NCBI GenBank assembly: GCA_017311315.1
Contig: CM029650.1
Span: 22,167,374-22,231,373, forward strand
DNA: 64,000 nt
Reading direction: 5' to 3'
Source: Dendrocalamus latiflorus
Taxonomy: Eukaryota > Streptophyta > Magnoliopsida > Poales > Poaceae
In this document: positions 32,301 to 44,300 of the stretch, piece by piece
Layout of the letters: every line of letters begins with the position of its first letter
Position numbering within the stretch: position 1 is the first letter of the stretch
Program-made: the position numbers and the translations under genes
The notes under the pieces: generated by a model
Databases searched by the model: none
The model's input: the letters and a program-made list of their open reading frames with translations, nothing else
What the model was told of the DNA's origin: nothing

Positions 32301-33163
32301 CAAAAATAGCACACCCGCAAGTGCACAAGTTGCCACTGAAATAACGACGAGTGTCATGTTCTCCACAGGGACTAGACTGAGGCTACCGGTGTTTAGCTAA
32401 AGCTAGGTCAATCAAAACGGGGGGAGAAAACTAAACCTAAAATGACTACCAAATCAGCCAAATGAATGAACTACCGAACGAACTCTAATTCGCACGGACA
32501 AAACGACAAACGAACTAAACAATCAAAAGACGATGGGACGAACGACCGCACGAATGAACGTCATACGATAAAACAAACAACACGACGAGAAACTAAATGA
32601 ACGAACTCGACTACCGACTGACAACCTAACTAATTACCGATCGTGAGACAGAATGAGGAAGTCAAGAAGCACTGGGGGAGTCAAGAGAGAACGAGGGAGA
32701 AAACGGTCGACGGCTAACTAGACGACGGTGGCACATGATAACACAACAAAGAACAACGACAAACACCTGCACAATCTGACTATCACAGACCGTAGAAAGG
32801 AGAAAAGAGAGAGTCTAGAAGCAAGGAGGGGGTCGAGACAGCAAGGGGAAGGGAAACGGTCGCCGGCTCACTAAATCATGCAACACAAACACAAGGACAA
32901 ATAATGATACTGGACGGACTTATCAAAGAAAACAAGAACAACTCACAAGCTAATAATACTATAATCTCTACCAACACAGATCACAATTAGCACTATAAAA
33001 AATACTACTAAACTACTAATAGAACACAAATTGCACAATTATCACAGAGCATATATCACAATAACAAAACTCAAATTAACAGGGCTCACGAACATATCCA
33101 CTAATCACATACATCATAGTGCAAAATTAACAGAACCATTACAGTGCTCAACAATGCATCTCA
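32301..33163. other. Unassigned AT-rich stretch
   Basis: No reading frame worth calling. Polyadenine-rich with many AACGA/ACGAAC triplets (32460-32640) and CACA repeats (32860-33060). It continues without a break into 36367 onward once the solo LTR is removed. It may be leader sequence of X or an unrecognised insertion. Confidence 0.3.
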
Positions 33164-33786
33164 AATCATGTCGGGACCCCGGATTTCCAAACCCGGACCC
33201 TCTGTGTATTACTGCACTAGTCCCAGATCAAAACTAGTGCACACAGTTAAACAGAAATGATTCATGACCAACAACGCATTTATTACAATTATAAAGAGTA
33301 CTGACCACCAGGTCTCATTATTACATTGGAGGTTTCAAGACCTCGCACAATCAAAACACAGCGGAAGCAAAGTAAACTCAAAGTAGACCCATCAATATGC
33401 CACAGGCAGTTGACTGGGGAAGCGCGACCTAGTCCTCCGGGAAGAATCCATCACAGCCACAAGCGAAGCAGTAGTCGTAAACACCTTCTTGAGCTTCATG
33501 TTCTTCTGAGTATTATTTTTGAGTGTAGCATGTGAGTACATAAAGTACTCCGCAAGTCTTGGGAAAATGCATAGATGCAAGGCTTGACAAAGGAAGGCTA
33601 TATGGTTCTTTTGCACAAAGCAACATTTTAAAATCCAATTACTACTAATTATTTTTGAAGGCATCAAGTTAATAAAGTAAATGTTTTAGCAGAAACTATC
33701 ATTAACTTTCTAGTGAAGGTTCCATCTACCAACACTAGCTTCAACAACTTGAACAAGTTTAATACTGCGGATTACATCCACCCTCT

Positions 33787-33837
33787 CTGGCTCCAACTGC
33801 CAGGATACCTTTCCGAGAGTTCCCTCCACTCTCGGAA
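33787..33837 (-). other. Two hairpins with 7-nt loops in the solo LTR
   Basis: CTGGC/GCCAG around a 7-nt loop (33787-33803) and a perfect 10-bp stem TTCCGAGAGT/ACTCTCGGAA around a 7-nt loop (33811-33837). In the sense strand the loops read AGTTGGA and GGAGGGA, comparable to GGATGGA in the array at 7061-7191, and the array lies just downstream of the palindrome block in both. Counterpart at 47862-47910. Confidence 0.7.
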
Positions 33838-35485
33838 TACAAAACTTTTGATTTTAAAACAAAACCAGAAATCTACCATGTGCATGCATTCTTTGCCCGC
33901 ACTTGACCGTGGGCACGGCTATTCGAATAGTTTGACACTCTGCAGAGGTTGTACAACTTTACCCACAAGAGATAAATTATCCTAAAAGTCAACACGCTTC
34001 CTTTGGCATGAGACCCAGATAAAATATCACAAAGCTTTTACCTTACTCTAATCTAGCTAGATACCACCCGCTGAGGTTTCACCGCAGGTAGGCTAACTGC
34101 CCGAACCGAAGCCCCCTCTTGCGCCATATGAGTACAGTAAATCCCTGTCCCTCACTGTGAATAACCAGTCCATCCCTGGCACCCACTTTCCACTGGTGGC
34201 ACCTAAACTAGACTATCGTAAGTTAGTCAGCTAGGTCGTACCCATATAGACTTGTGGTTGTACGGTTAATGCTCAGTCTGGACAAACACAAGCGTCGGTC
34301 CTTAATTGACTAGGGTGGAACATACACTTAACAAGATCTCGTGCTTGCTGCACCAATCCAAACCAACCATCCACCCTAATCTAAACAAATTTTCATATTT
34401 TATTTTATTTTAAAAAAACAGTGGCAACTCCAATTACCACTAAATTTATAAACACAAGGTTATCATAATTTCCCATTTTCAAGAATTCAACGATATTAAA
34501 TAGCATGACTGAGCATTTCACTACCATTCCACTATTCACAAAGATTCAGTAATAATCTCATTATTGAGACAAATGAAATTCTAGGGTGACAAAGGTACAT
34601 GGCATTCAATTTCAATGGAGGGTATAACAAGGTTGGTTTAACTAACCCTTAAGATTTGAACTAATATTTTATATAAATAGCAATGCACATAATTTGAAAT
34701 AATTAAAACATTTCAAAATCATAGGTTCGAGATGATCAAAGGAGACTTGCCTTCTTGAGTGCCGACTGGTTCTTCTTGCTGCGACTCGACGAAATCCTCA
34801 GCGTAAGCGGAATCTACGCGCGAAAGACAGACAAGCAAAACAAATAAATTCAAACAAAATTTAAATAAAACTCAAAAATTCAAAAATAGTCCATATTTGG
34901 ATAGTTTATGATTTTAGAAAAATTTAGAAATTTGAACGGCTCAAATCGGAGTTAAAATGAGAAAGTTATGGCTTCCGAAAGATTAACAGGAGGGAAAAAG
35001 GAAAAGGCTGACTTTCGGGAATTATTTTTGCACTGAAAAATGCTATTTATGACGTCATCAATTTTCGAATTTTCTGAGCGGGAAAACATATTTGAATGAC
35101 CGGTGGGTCCGGTCTACCGTGGACCGGATCCACGGACCACGGGGTTCGCCGACGTGGCACACCGGCCACTTGGCGCCATGCGGGCGCGAGGTGGCGGCCA
35201 CGTGGCGCGGGACCGGCCAACGTGGAGGCCACGCGGGCCGTGCACATGGGCAGCACGGGGAGGCGCACGGCCGGCGGCCTCGCCGGCCGCCGGCGGCCGG
35301 ATGCGGGGGCGACGAGCGGCGGCGGGGAGAGGAGGGGCGGCGACGGGAGGCGGCGGCCGGCGGCGGCGCTAGAAGGTGGCGGCGGCGGTTTTTGGTGGGG
35401 GCGGCGGTGGGGCGCCGGGAGACGGCCGGGAAGAGGAGGAGAAGGGGCGGTGGGAGGCGGTGGTGAAGGAGGCCGTGGAGGGAGG

Positions 35486-35493
35486 TATTTATA
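35486..35493 (-). promoter_or_regulatory. TATA box of the solo LTR
   Basis: Minus strand TATAAATACCTCC in a GC-rich setting at the same place as in the other LTRs of this group. Potentially active toward lower coordinates. Confidence 0.55.
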
Positions 35494-36366
35494 GGCGAGG
35501 AGGGGAGGGGAAGGCCGGTGATTTAAAGCTCGCCGGAGTTAATACAAACCGCAATTAGGGGGATTAAAAGAGGGGAAACGGCCGGAGGAATGGAGGGGAG
35601 TAATAGGGTATCCGTATCCACTCTTTAATCGGGATTTTATGAGGGAGAAACACGGGATTTTAAAGCTCCAAATTCGGTATTAATGGTGGAGGAGAGAGAG
35701 GGTGGGAGGAGGAAGAAGGTGAGGTTGAAGAAGGATATGACATATGGGTCCCATGTGTCATAGAGAGTGAGAGTTAGTGAAGGGGTACGGGCCGTCGGAT
35801 TCGCGACACGTGGCAAGTGAGTGGATGAGGGCCTTTGGATTTTATGAAGGGGTAAGTGATCATGTGTGGCTAGGATTAAAATCTGGAGAGAGGTTGATTT
35901 AATCTGACAGCGACACATGGCGGGCTAGGATTTATTTGATTTTTATTTTCGGAATAAATTTCAGCAATTACTAGAAACTTTATAAAAGCTTGGAAAATTA
36001 ATATTTAATGTCTAAAAATTCCAGAAAAATCTTAAAATATTCCTGGAAGCATTTTAGACTTAGTAAAAATATTTTCAATTTCAAATTTGCATTTTAATAA
36101 TTTTATAAAATACTTTTTAACTTTGAAAATTGATTTTAAATTTCAAAAAATTCTCAAATATTATTTAAAAATTTAGGAAAGGCTAGGAAAAATATAATTT
36201 TCCCTTTTTCGCTTTAATAAAATATTTAAAATACATTTTCTTGCTTTAAATTTTGAAATAAAACCCAGAAAATCAAATAAAAGCCAAGTAAAATCCAATT
36301 ACTTTAAAATAGTTAATTTGAATTTAATTTTTTCCAAAAAGCCAAATTTTGGGATGTTACAAATCA

Positions 36367-37390
36367 CAATTTGACATTCACAGCTCATGTAGTAATAGTA
36401 ATCAAGAAAACTAAACAAGAAAATAAAGGAAAGAGAGAGGATTTGGAGATTAATCATAGAAGAAAAAGCCAGCGTCGGTGAAGAGGTAGCAGGAAGAGGA
36501 GGAGTCGGCGGTGGATGACGGCGCACTAGAAGTGAAGCCACGGTGGAGGAGTGGTTGGCATAGCCACCGCTGAGCCAGCCTGGATCTGGTGACGAGAAGA
36601 GGCGCACAGAGGGAAGCAGCACCCATGATGCGGTGGCGTCCGGCGAGGTCAGGCCCGGCCCTCGCCGGCGCTGGTGGTAGTGAAAGGGAGATGAGAGGAG
36701 AAGCAAAGGGGGCCAGGGGAGACGAATGAACCGGGCTCAGTGACTGGAGATGGAGCAAGCGGGCAGATCGAGGAGTAGGAAAGAGGAGGGCGTGGAGTTG
36801 GTGAGTGGCGACGCACGGGTGGCGAGAGGACGCGGAATAGATGAGGCGGCCGCAGGCGAGATGGCCTGGCCTCGCCGGCGTCGTAGCTGGAGAAGAGGGG
36901 AATGGGGAAGCAAAGAAGGTGCAGGGGAGTAGAGAGGAAATGTCAGGCTCGAGCTATTTTGTAGCGGCGGCTAGGTTTTGTGGCCGGGATGAGGAATGGA
37001 AATTTTGCGATTTAGCCCTCCAGGTTTTCAGGAAATGCAATCAAGTTCTTCTCTCATTTAATTTCTTTTATTCCGGCCCTCTGGAAGTCCGATTTCTTCG
37101 CGGGAAAATCCTACGTGTTCACAATAACACGTACATCTGTACAGAGCAGTCCTGGAAGTCCATATTTGTTGTTTATGCACCTCGATTGCGTCGGCCTGTG
37201 GAAAATTGCAAAAAAAAGTAAAATGGTCCAATTCGAGCAATTAATTTTAGAAAAGCATGTAAATGATGATAAATGATCTCGAAATACGAAGAATATGAGG
37301 GTAAAATGATGGGTAAATATATGTAAAAATGATGCATGTCATGTATCCAACGAGATTGACATCGTGGTTTGTCTTGGATGGATGATGTGA
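36367..37390. other. Unassigned stretch with a GC-rich core
   Basis: 36470-36940 is GC-rich, GGCGG/GAGGAG-heavy and surrounded by AT-rich DNA; 37100-37140 holds a small palindrome GTGTTCACAATAACACGT. Frames on both strands reflect composition. It could be a U3 region of an unrecognised element or a captured promoter/5' exon. I cannot assign it. Confidence 0.3.
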
Positions 37391-37639
37391 GCGGGTGGAG
37401 ACCTATGCCAAGGGGCCCAAGTTTGACACTCGTAGTATAGACAACGACTTGCTGGTGAGTACCTTGATCCTTCATGGGCTCACATTATTGATGGCCCAGC
37501 TAGTAGATTGCGATCTTGGATCCGTCTTCGAAAACAGCTCATTTGATCTTGGAGTTGTCAAAGCTCTTGCTGCAAATCCTCATCACGAGGTGCCAGAGTC
37601 TCATTTCGAGTACAGCAAACCTGTTGTTGGCACGGGAAA

Positions 37640-37984
37640 ATGATGGATCTTGATGAGGACATCCTTTCCATAGATACAACTATGACAACTCCACAACAAA
37701 CTCAACAAACTGAAACAATGATACAAGGACCAATGACTCGAGCGTGAGCGCGTCAACTTAACCATCAAGTGAATGCGTTCCTAAGTTTGCATACAAATGT
37801 TTCAAAGAATGGCATACTACTTAATTCTTGTGATGATTTAATTGTCCTTAGGAACCATGGGGAAGAACCACGCGAGCTCAAGTGTAGAAGTGGAACCGTC
37901 AAGCGCCATCCAAGTCCTGTTCGCGAGTTCGACTCAGATTCGGCCTTTGTAATAGCGTCTACTTCAAACGGCCATAACTTTTGA
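37640..37984 (+). pseudogene. C-terminal end of a plus-strand gypsy polyprotein
   Basis: After an in-frame start region (MMDLDEDILSIDTT...) the frame reads GPMTRA, a TGA stop, then ARQLNHQVNAFLSLHTNV and VLRNHGEEP, ending at 37984. The GPMTRARARQLN...NxGEEP signature is the usual C-terminus of a widespread grass gypsy family. The rest of the polyprotein is absent. Sense is opposite to X, so this is a separate insertion. Confidence 0.7.
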
Positions 37985-38145
37985 TCCAGAAGGCTTCTCG
38001 AGGCCTGTGAGTACTCGTTGGAAAGCTCTTGGAGTTTGCATTCAGATGGATCTAGCCTCACCTCCAAACTCCATTTGAGCAGATCAAAAACTATGAAACA
38101 AGTCACGTCACTTTTCTAGTCCGAGTCAAAGTGGGCCGAGGGCCT

Positions 38146-38618
38146 TGTGTCACCACTTAGGCTATTTGGGCCGATACTGTTCACGCCATACTGTTCATGT
38201 GAATAGTAACCATAAATAGTACCACACCCCCTTTTCATTAGATAAGTGCGGCTTCCCCCTTCCCTATTTAAGGAGGTCGCACCCCTTTAGTTTTTCTTGG
38301 GTTTTTCCTAAGAGATTATTCTACTTAGTAGTTTCACCGCATGTTCGGTTGAGAAATCCCAACTTGTGAACTTCATCTTTATTCGTAATACAATCTCAGA
38401 TTGCATCTTGAAATCTCTTGCTTGTGTTCTCGATTCGCTTGCAAGAGATAGCCTTCTTTGCGAGGTCAACCGTGTTCGGCATGGTTGATAACCAACGGAG
38501 CAGTGGTGTAGTGATTGCGAGGGGTTCAATCTGTTTGGTCGGAGCCTTTGGATCATCAACATCGAGTTCTCCACAATCGACTTATCAGTACCTTTCGTAA
38601 GATCGGGCCATCGTCACA
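38146..38618 (+). repeat. Putative short LTR following the gypsy C-terminus
   Basis: About 470 bp from TGTGTCACC to ...CGTCACA with a TATA-like CTATTTAAG at about 38265. It follows the polyprotein end, as a 3' LTR should. Both borders are uncertain because no second copy is present and no target duplication was confirmed. Confidence 0.45.
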
Positions 38619-39577
38619 TTAGATCTCCCTTTGCGGAGAGATGCAGGTAGGGTGCTAAAACACCTTATCAGAAAGGACCTTTATTTTTAGTGAATAAGTC
38701 GGTTGGCAATGGTAGCACAATCTTTGCATGCGATCGTCGTTTCTAGTACTCCTTCACAATTTCCTTCCTTACTATTTCTTAAATTTTTGATGGTTCATGT
38801 GCCCAGTCTTCAAGGAACAAGCTGTATGGTGGAGTTAAAGTGCCTCGATAAGTGAACACCTTATCTGTGAGGTCTCTCATGCTAAGAGACCAATCTTCAT
38901 CAGGGACAGTGCTCTACATGATACAGGAGCTAATCGACTGTTGAAGTCGCTGCACCTTCCGATACTTCCTCATGTAGTTACGAAGAGGATGAGGGCTATA
39001 TGCTCAACGCATTGGCCATGAGCATCCGAAAATTTTGTGAGACTGCCTCCAAATACTGCGGCAGTTCAACTTTAGTGCATTATGCCATTAGCTTAACCAA
39101 CTTTAGGTCAATAGCCGGAGTAGGTGATCGTAGGGCTGCAGCTTGCGCCTGTCTATTGGAGGCTTTGGCGTGCAATCGCTAAGCACCATTTAGATCTCCC
39201 TTGATCTCAATGACAACCAATTCTTTTAGTAAATCATGTGCTTCGAGCATGAGAGCACGACATTCCTTCTTTGCTTTGACAACAACCCACTTCCAAGCTT
39301 TATTGGATAGAACCATCTTGAACTAGACAGGTTCCTGAGTTTCATGAACATAGATCTTGCAGCCTTGGTCAAAACCATCGCAGGTAGAAATGATCCAAAT
39401 TGTGCCATTTGTGACACTAGGGTGTTGTTGACGTAGAAGGATCCACCTGCGAGAAGAGGATTTACGATCAATAGGGGCTCAACTCCCACGATCATCATGC
39501 AACATGCCATGTTTGTTTGATGAACGAGTGAGGGTGGAACGACGACAAATAAAAGAAGCGAAGATGGGACGAGAACC
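38619..39577 (-). pseudogene. Element X leader / 5' coding remnant
   Basis: The minus strand from 39577 opens ATGGTTCTCGTC and shows coding-like pieces in shifting frames: VNNTLVSQMAQ (39400-39440), FLPAMVLTKAARSMF, and SMRDLTDKVFTYRGTLTPPY (38830-38890). The last phrase belongs to leader or gag-N proteins of rice gypsy elements. Stops interrupt each frame. The piece ends where the plus-strand gypsy remnant begins. Confidence 0.5.
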
Positions 39578-39580
39578 ATG

Positions 39581-39597
39581 TCCCACCGGACATGCCA
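39581..39597 (-). other. Primer-binding-site-like sequence of element X
   Basis: Minus strand TGGCATGTCCGGTGGGA, three bases inside the LTR start at 39601. Similar TGGCRYG-CCGGTGGGAC sites follow the 5' LTR in grass gypsy elements. The primer tRNA is not initiator Met; I do not assign it. Confidence 0.6.
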
Positions 39598-39600
39598 TTT

Positions 39601-39799
39601 TGTTTGATGTGAGAAATCGCTTACGGATTTCTGGCCCCATGGTATATGATGCAGGAATGCTAGTGTACTAAAGTACACAAAAATATATAAACATAATAAA
39701 AGATAGGGAAAACACGTATTTATTCATTCATTTAAGAAGAACAAAATTACAAGTTCCCTTTATATATATGCGCTCTGTAACGTGCATTGCATAGCAAAT
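39601..39799 (-). repeat. Element X 5' LTR, first piece
   Basis: TGTTTGATGTGAGAAATCGC... matches 12035-12181. It is cut at 39799 by the chromovirus and resumes at 50701. Confidence 0.85.
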
Positions 39800-41379
39800 T
39801 GTCGGGACCCCGAATTTCCAAACCCGAACCCTCTGTGTATTACAGCACTAGTCCCAGATCAAAGCTAGTGCACACAGTTAAACAGAAATGATTACATAAC
39901 CAACAGTGCTTTATTACAATAATAAAGAGTACTGACCGAAAGGTCTCATTATTACAAATGAGGTTTCAAGACCTCGCACACACGAAACACAGCGGAAGCA
40001 AAAATAAATTTAGCGGAGACTCATCAATACGCCACAGGCAATTGACTGGGGAAGCGCGACCTAGTACTCCGGAAATCCTTCGTTGAATCCACCCGTGAAG
40101 TAGTCGTAGTCTCCCTCTTGAGCTTCGTATTCCTCTGAGTATTATTTTTGAGTGCAGCATGTGAGTACATAAAGTACTCCGCAAGTCTTGGGAAAAATGC
40201 AATAGATGCAGGGCTTAACAAAGGGGGGTTATATGGTTCTTTTGCACAAAGCAATATTTTATTTCAAATACCATTAAGTAATTTCGAAGGCATCATTTTG
40301 ACTTGATGGCTGCGGCGCACGGGGAAGACGACGGTGGCGGCGGCGGGGCGAGGTGTTGCTCGAGGCGGCGGTGATTCCTCGCCGGACTTGATGGCTGTGG
40401 CGGCGAGCAAGGCGCACGACGCGAGGGCGAGGAGGGGCTCGGGAGAAGCGGGCGAGGGTGGAGGAAAGAGGTGCGGTGAGAGGGGAGGTCGAGGGGGCTT
40501 TTTATAGGGACGGAGGGGGGGCACACGCGCGGCAATCGCTCGCCGGAGATGGTGGCCGGAAAAAGGAAGGGAGAGGGGAGGGAAGGAAAGAGAGGGCGCG
40601 GAAGGAAAGAGAGGCGTGGGGGTTTGGGGATTTGGTCGCGCGGGTGCTCGGGGTTTCCAAAGCAGGAGAGAGCCGGGGAAGGAAGGGCGGGATCCGTGGG
40701 GGACTCGGTCGGCCGGCGAAGAAAGGAAAGGGGGAAGAGGAAGAAGGAAGGAGGCGCACGGGAGGGGAAGAAGGGCCTGACAGGCGGGGCCCACGCGCAG
40801 TGAGAGAGGAGAGGGAGAGAGCGGGCAGTGCGGATGAAGCCGCGTGGCAGGGGAGGTGGATCGGGCGATGGGTGCGGGGCGCGAGCGGCTGACGGCCGGG
40901 GCCCGCGGGCAGAGAGAGGAGGGAGAGAGAGGCGCAGGGAAGCTGTTGGGCTGGGCCCGCTTGGCGGTGGAAGAGGGGGAGAGCGGCTGGGATTGGGCCG
41001 TGCGACGACGTTGGCTGATCTGGGCCGTCCACGCGTCGGCCGGAGGGAGAGGATTTGGCTTTTTTATTTTTTTGAATTTGATTTTTATTTTCTTAAAAGG
41101 CTAGGAAATTATTTAAGCCTCAGAAAAATATGAAAATACCTCCAAAAATTCCAGAAAAATTCACAGGAGCTCCTGGAGTTATTTTTGACTTAATGAAATT
41201 ATTTTCAACTAATGTTGGTATTTAATTTTCATACTTTAAAATATTTTTTAAATTTTAAAAATAGGTTTTAAACTCTAAAAAATCCAGAAAACCAAACAAA
41301 AGCCAAATAAAATCCAAATACTTTAAAATAATTAATTTTAAATTAAATTTTTTAGAGTTTCGATTTTTGGGATGTTACA
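39800..41379 (-). repeat. 3' LTR of the chromovirus with ~1.9-kb internal deletion
   Basis: 1580 bp against 3458 bp for its partner. Both halves match: 39800-40300 to 47243-47755 and 40318-41379 to 49638-50700. At the join (40301-40317) lies GACTTGATGGCTGCGGCG, which equals a segment found ~70 bp further on in the partner (49705-49722). TATA box on the minus strand at 40501-40508. Confidence 0.9.
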
Positions 41380-41380
41380 A

Positions 41381-41392
41381 ACCTACCCCCTT
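41381..41392 (-). other. Polypurine tract of the chromovirus
   Basis: Minus strand AAGGGGGTAGGT, directly before the 3' LTR start TGTAACATCC at 41379. It overlaps the stop codon (41391-41393) that ends the polyprotein. Confidence 0.8.
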
Positions 41393-44300
41393 AGAAAGAA
41401 TCTTGACCCCGAGATTCGGACGGACTGGGAAAAAGACTAGGGAACTCTGCTCTCAGATCTTCTTCACGCTCCCAAGTCACTTCTGACTCGAAATGGTTGC
41501 TCCACTGCACTTTACAGAATTTGATGACCTTGTTTCACATACGACGCTCTACTTCATCCAATATCTTGACTGGATACTCTGGATAAGTTAAGTCCTCTTT
41601 CAAGTTCACTTCATCTACAGGCATCTGTTCTTCTGGTACTCTGAGACACTTCCTTAATTGGGACACATGGAAGACGTCGTGCACCTTTGACAACTGAGGT
41701 GGAAGCTTCAACTGGTACGCAACTTCTCCCCTTTTTGTTGTAACAGGAAATGGCCCAATGAATCTAGGAGCAAGCTTTCCACTAACTCCAAAATGTCGCA
41801 TTCCCTTGAGAGGCGAAACTTTCAGATAAACATGATCTCCCGGTACAAATTCTAACGCTCTTCGATGATTGTCCGCATAGCTTTTCTGTCTGGTTTCAGC
41901 CGTTTTTAATCTGTCCTAGATCAGACGAACTTGTTCCTCTGCTTGCTTCAACACATCTGGTCCAAACACTTGTCCTTCTCCTGTTTCTTTCCAATACAAC
42001 GGTGTCCTGCATTTTCTGCCATATAGGGCTTTGAATGGAGACATTTGCAAGCTGGATTGATAACTATTGTTATAGGAAAACTCTGCATAGGGCAAGCTTT
42101 GATCCCGATTAGCCTTGTTCACTAGGACACAGCCACACAGGCTCTTAACATGTCTTCCAAAATTTGATTTACTCTTTCTGTTTGACCATCCGTCTGCGGA
42201 TGATATGCTGTGCTGAAATTTAAGTTTGTGCCCAGAAGTCCATGTAGCTTCTGCCAACATCTTGAGGTGAATTGAGATCCTCGATCTGACACAATCTTCT
42301 TTGGAACTCCATGCAAACACACGATTCTTGACATATACAACTCTGTGAGTATATCCCCCGAATATGTTGTCTTTACTGGAATGAAATGTGGGACTTTTGT
42401 CAGACGATCCACAATAACCTAAATTGAATCGTGCCCTGATTTTTTTCTTGGCAATCCGGTTATAAAATCCATACCAATCTCTTCCCATTTCCACTCAGGT
42501 ATCTGTAAAGTTTGCAAAAGTCCGGCAGGTCTCTGATGTTCAGCTTTAATCCGTTGGCATACATCGCACAGAGCTACGTACTCGGCAATCTCTCTTTTCA
42601 AACTTGACCACCAATACCTTTCTTTGAGATCTTGGTATACATCTTTGTACTTCCAGGGTGAATTGAATATCTAGATTCATGGGCTTCCTTCAGAATTAAC
42701 TCCTTTATTTCTCTCTTTTCAGGTACAATGATTCTTTTCCCAAACCAAATGATACCTTCTTCATCTTCTGAAAATCCTGGTGCTTTTCCTTTCTTCATGT
42801 TTTCCTTAATTTCCCTGACATACTTATCCTCTTTTTGAGCTGTCTTGATCTGGTCCCCTAGAGTTGGCTGAACCTCCAAAGTAGCCAGGAATCCTTCCTC
42901 TACTGCTTCGAAATTGAGCCGCTGGAATTCTTCTTGAAGTGCAGGCATACTGTCTTTAATCAACAGTTTAGTACAGTAACTCTTTCTGCTCAAGGCATCA
43001 GCTACTACATTGGCCTTTCCTGGATGATAATATATTCCAACATCATAATCTTTTATTAACTCAAGCCATCTCCTTTGCCTCATATTGAGGTCGGGTTGGG
43101 TAATTATATACTTCAAACTTTTGTGATCCGTATAGATTTCACAGCGATTACCAATCAAATAATGCCTCCATATTTTTAGAGCATGCACGACGGCAGCAAG
43201 CTCTAAATCATGGGTTGGATAATTCCCCTCATGGGGTCGCAATTGTCTTGAAGCATAGGCTACTACCTTTCCTTCTTGCATCAGAACACAGCCTAGTCCT
43301 TGCCTTGATGCATCACAGAAGACTTCAAAATCCTTTCTAATATCCGGGAGTGTTAACACTGGTGCAAAAGTTAACCTCTTCTTCAGCTCTTGAAAACTAT
43401 CCTCACACGATTTGCTCCATTCAAACTTCTTTTCCTTCTTTAGCAACTGGGTGAGAGGTCTTGCAAGCTTGGAGAAACCTTCAATAAAGCGACGATAATA
43501 ACCGGCCAATCCCAAGAAGCTTCTGATCTCGGATACTGACTTTGGTTGTGTCCAATTGAGCACATCATTTACTTTGTCAGGGTCTACGGACACTCCACCT
43601 GTAGAAATCACATGACCCAGGAAAGCTACTTTCTTCAACCAGAACTCACACTTGCTGAACTAGGCATACAACCGGCATTCTCTGAGCTTTTCCAAAACTA
43701 TTCTCAAATGTTCCGCATGCTCTTCCTCATTCCGAGAGTATATCAAAATGTCATCGATGAACACTACCACAAACTTATCCAAATATTCCATAAACACTTT
43801 ATTCATCAGATTCATAAAATATGCGGGTGCATTTGTTAGGCCAAAATACATCACTGTATACTCATACAATCCATAACGAGTAGCAAATGTTGTCTTGGGT
43901 ATGTCTTCTGGTCTTATCTTCAATTGATGATAACCTGATCGAAGATCAATCTTGGAGAAGACACATGAACCTTTCAACTGATCAAACAAATCATCTATTC
44001 TGGGCAAAGGGTACTTGTTCTTACTTGTCACATCATTCAAGGATCGATAATCCACACACATGCGAAGACTACCATCCTTCTTCTTTACTAGCAGTACCGG
44101 TGCTCCCCAGGGCGAAGTACTTGGTCTTACAAAACCTTTTTCTTGCAGTTCCTGGATTTGCTTCTTAACTTCTGCCAAGTCATTTGCAGGCATACGATAG
44201 GGTCTCTTGGAAATCAGAGCTGTACCAGGTACCAGAATTATAACAAATTCAATTTCTCTATCTGGTGGCATCCCTAGTAAATCTTCGGGAAATACATCTG

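Larger units (their letters stand above)
33169..36361 (-). mobile_element. Solo chromovirus-type LTR
   Basis: 3193 bp, plus strand TGTCGGGACCCCGG...GGGATGTTACA, flanked by AATCA on both sides (33164-33168, 36362-36366). No interior and no second LTR. It carries the GAGTAC hairpin (33534-33550), hairpins at 33787-33803 and 33811-33837, the palindrome block (33895-33966) and a TATA box. Open frames in the GC-rich zone 35090-35560 are compositional. Confidence 0.95.

Noticed and set aside
35092..35558. Gly/Arg-rich open frames in three plus-strand frames
   Set aside because: GC-rich promoter zone of a solo LTR; the same plan appears in sibling LTRs with different sequence.
40264..41133. Long open frames on both strands, repeated at 49474-50425
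   Set aside because: GC-rich zone of the chromovirus LTRs; compositional.
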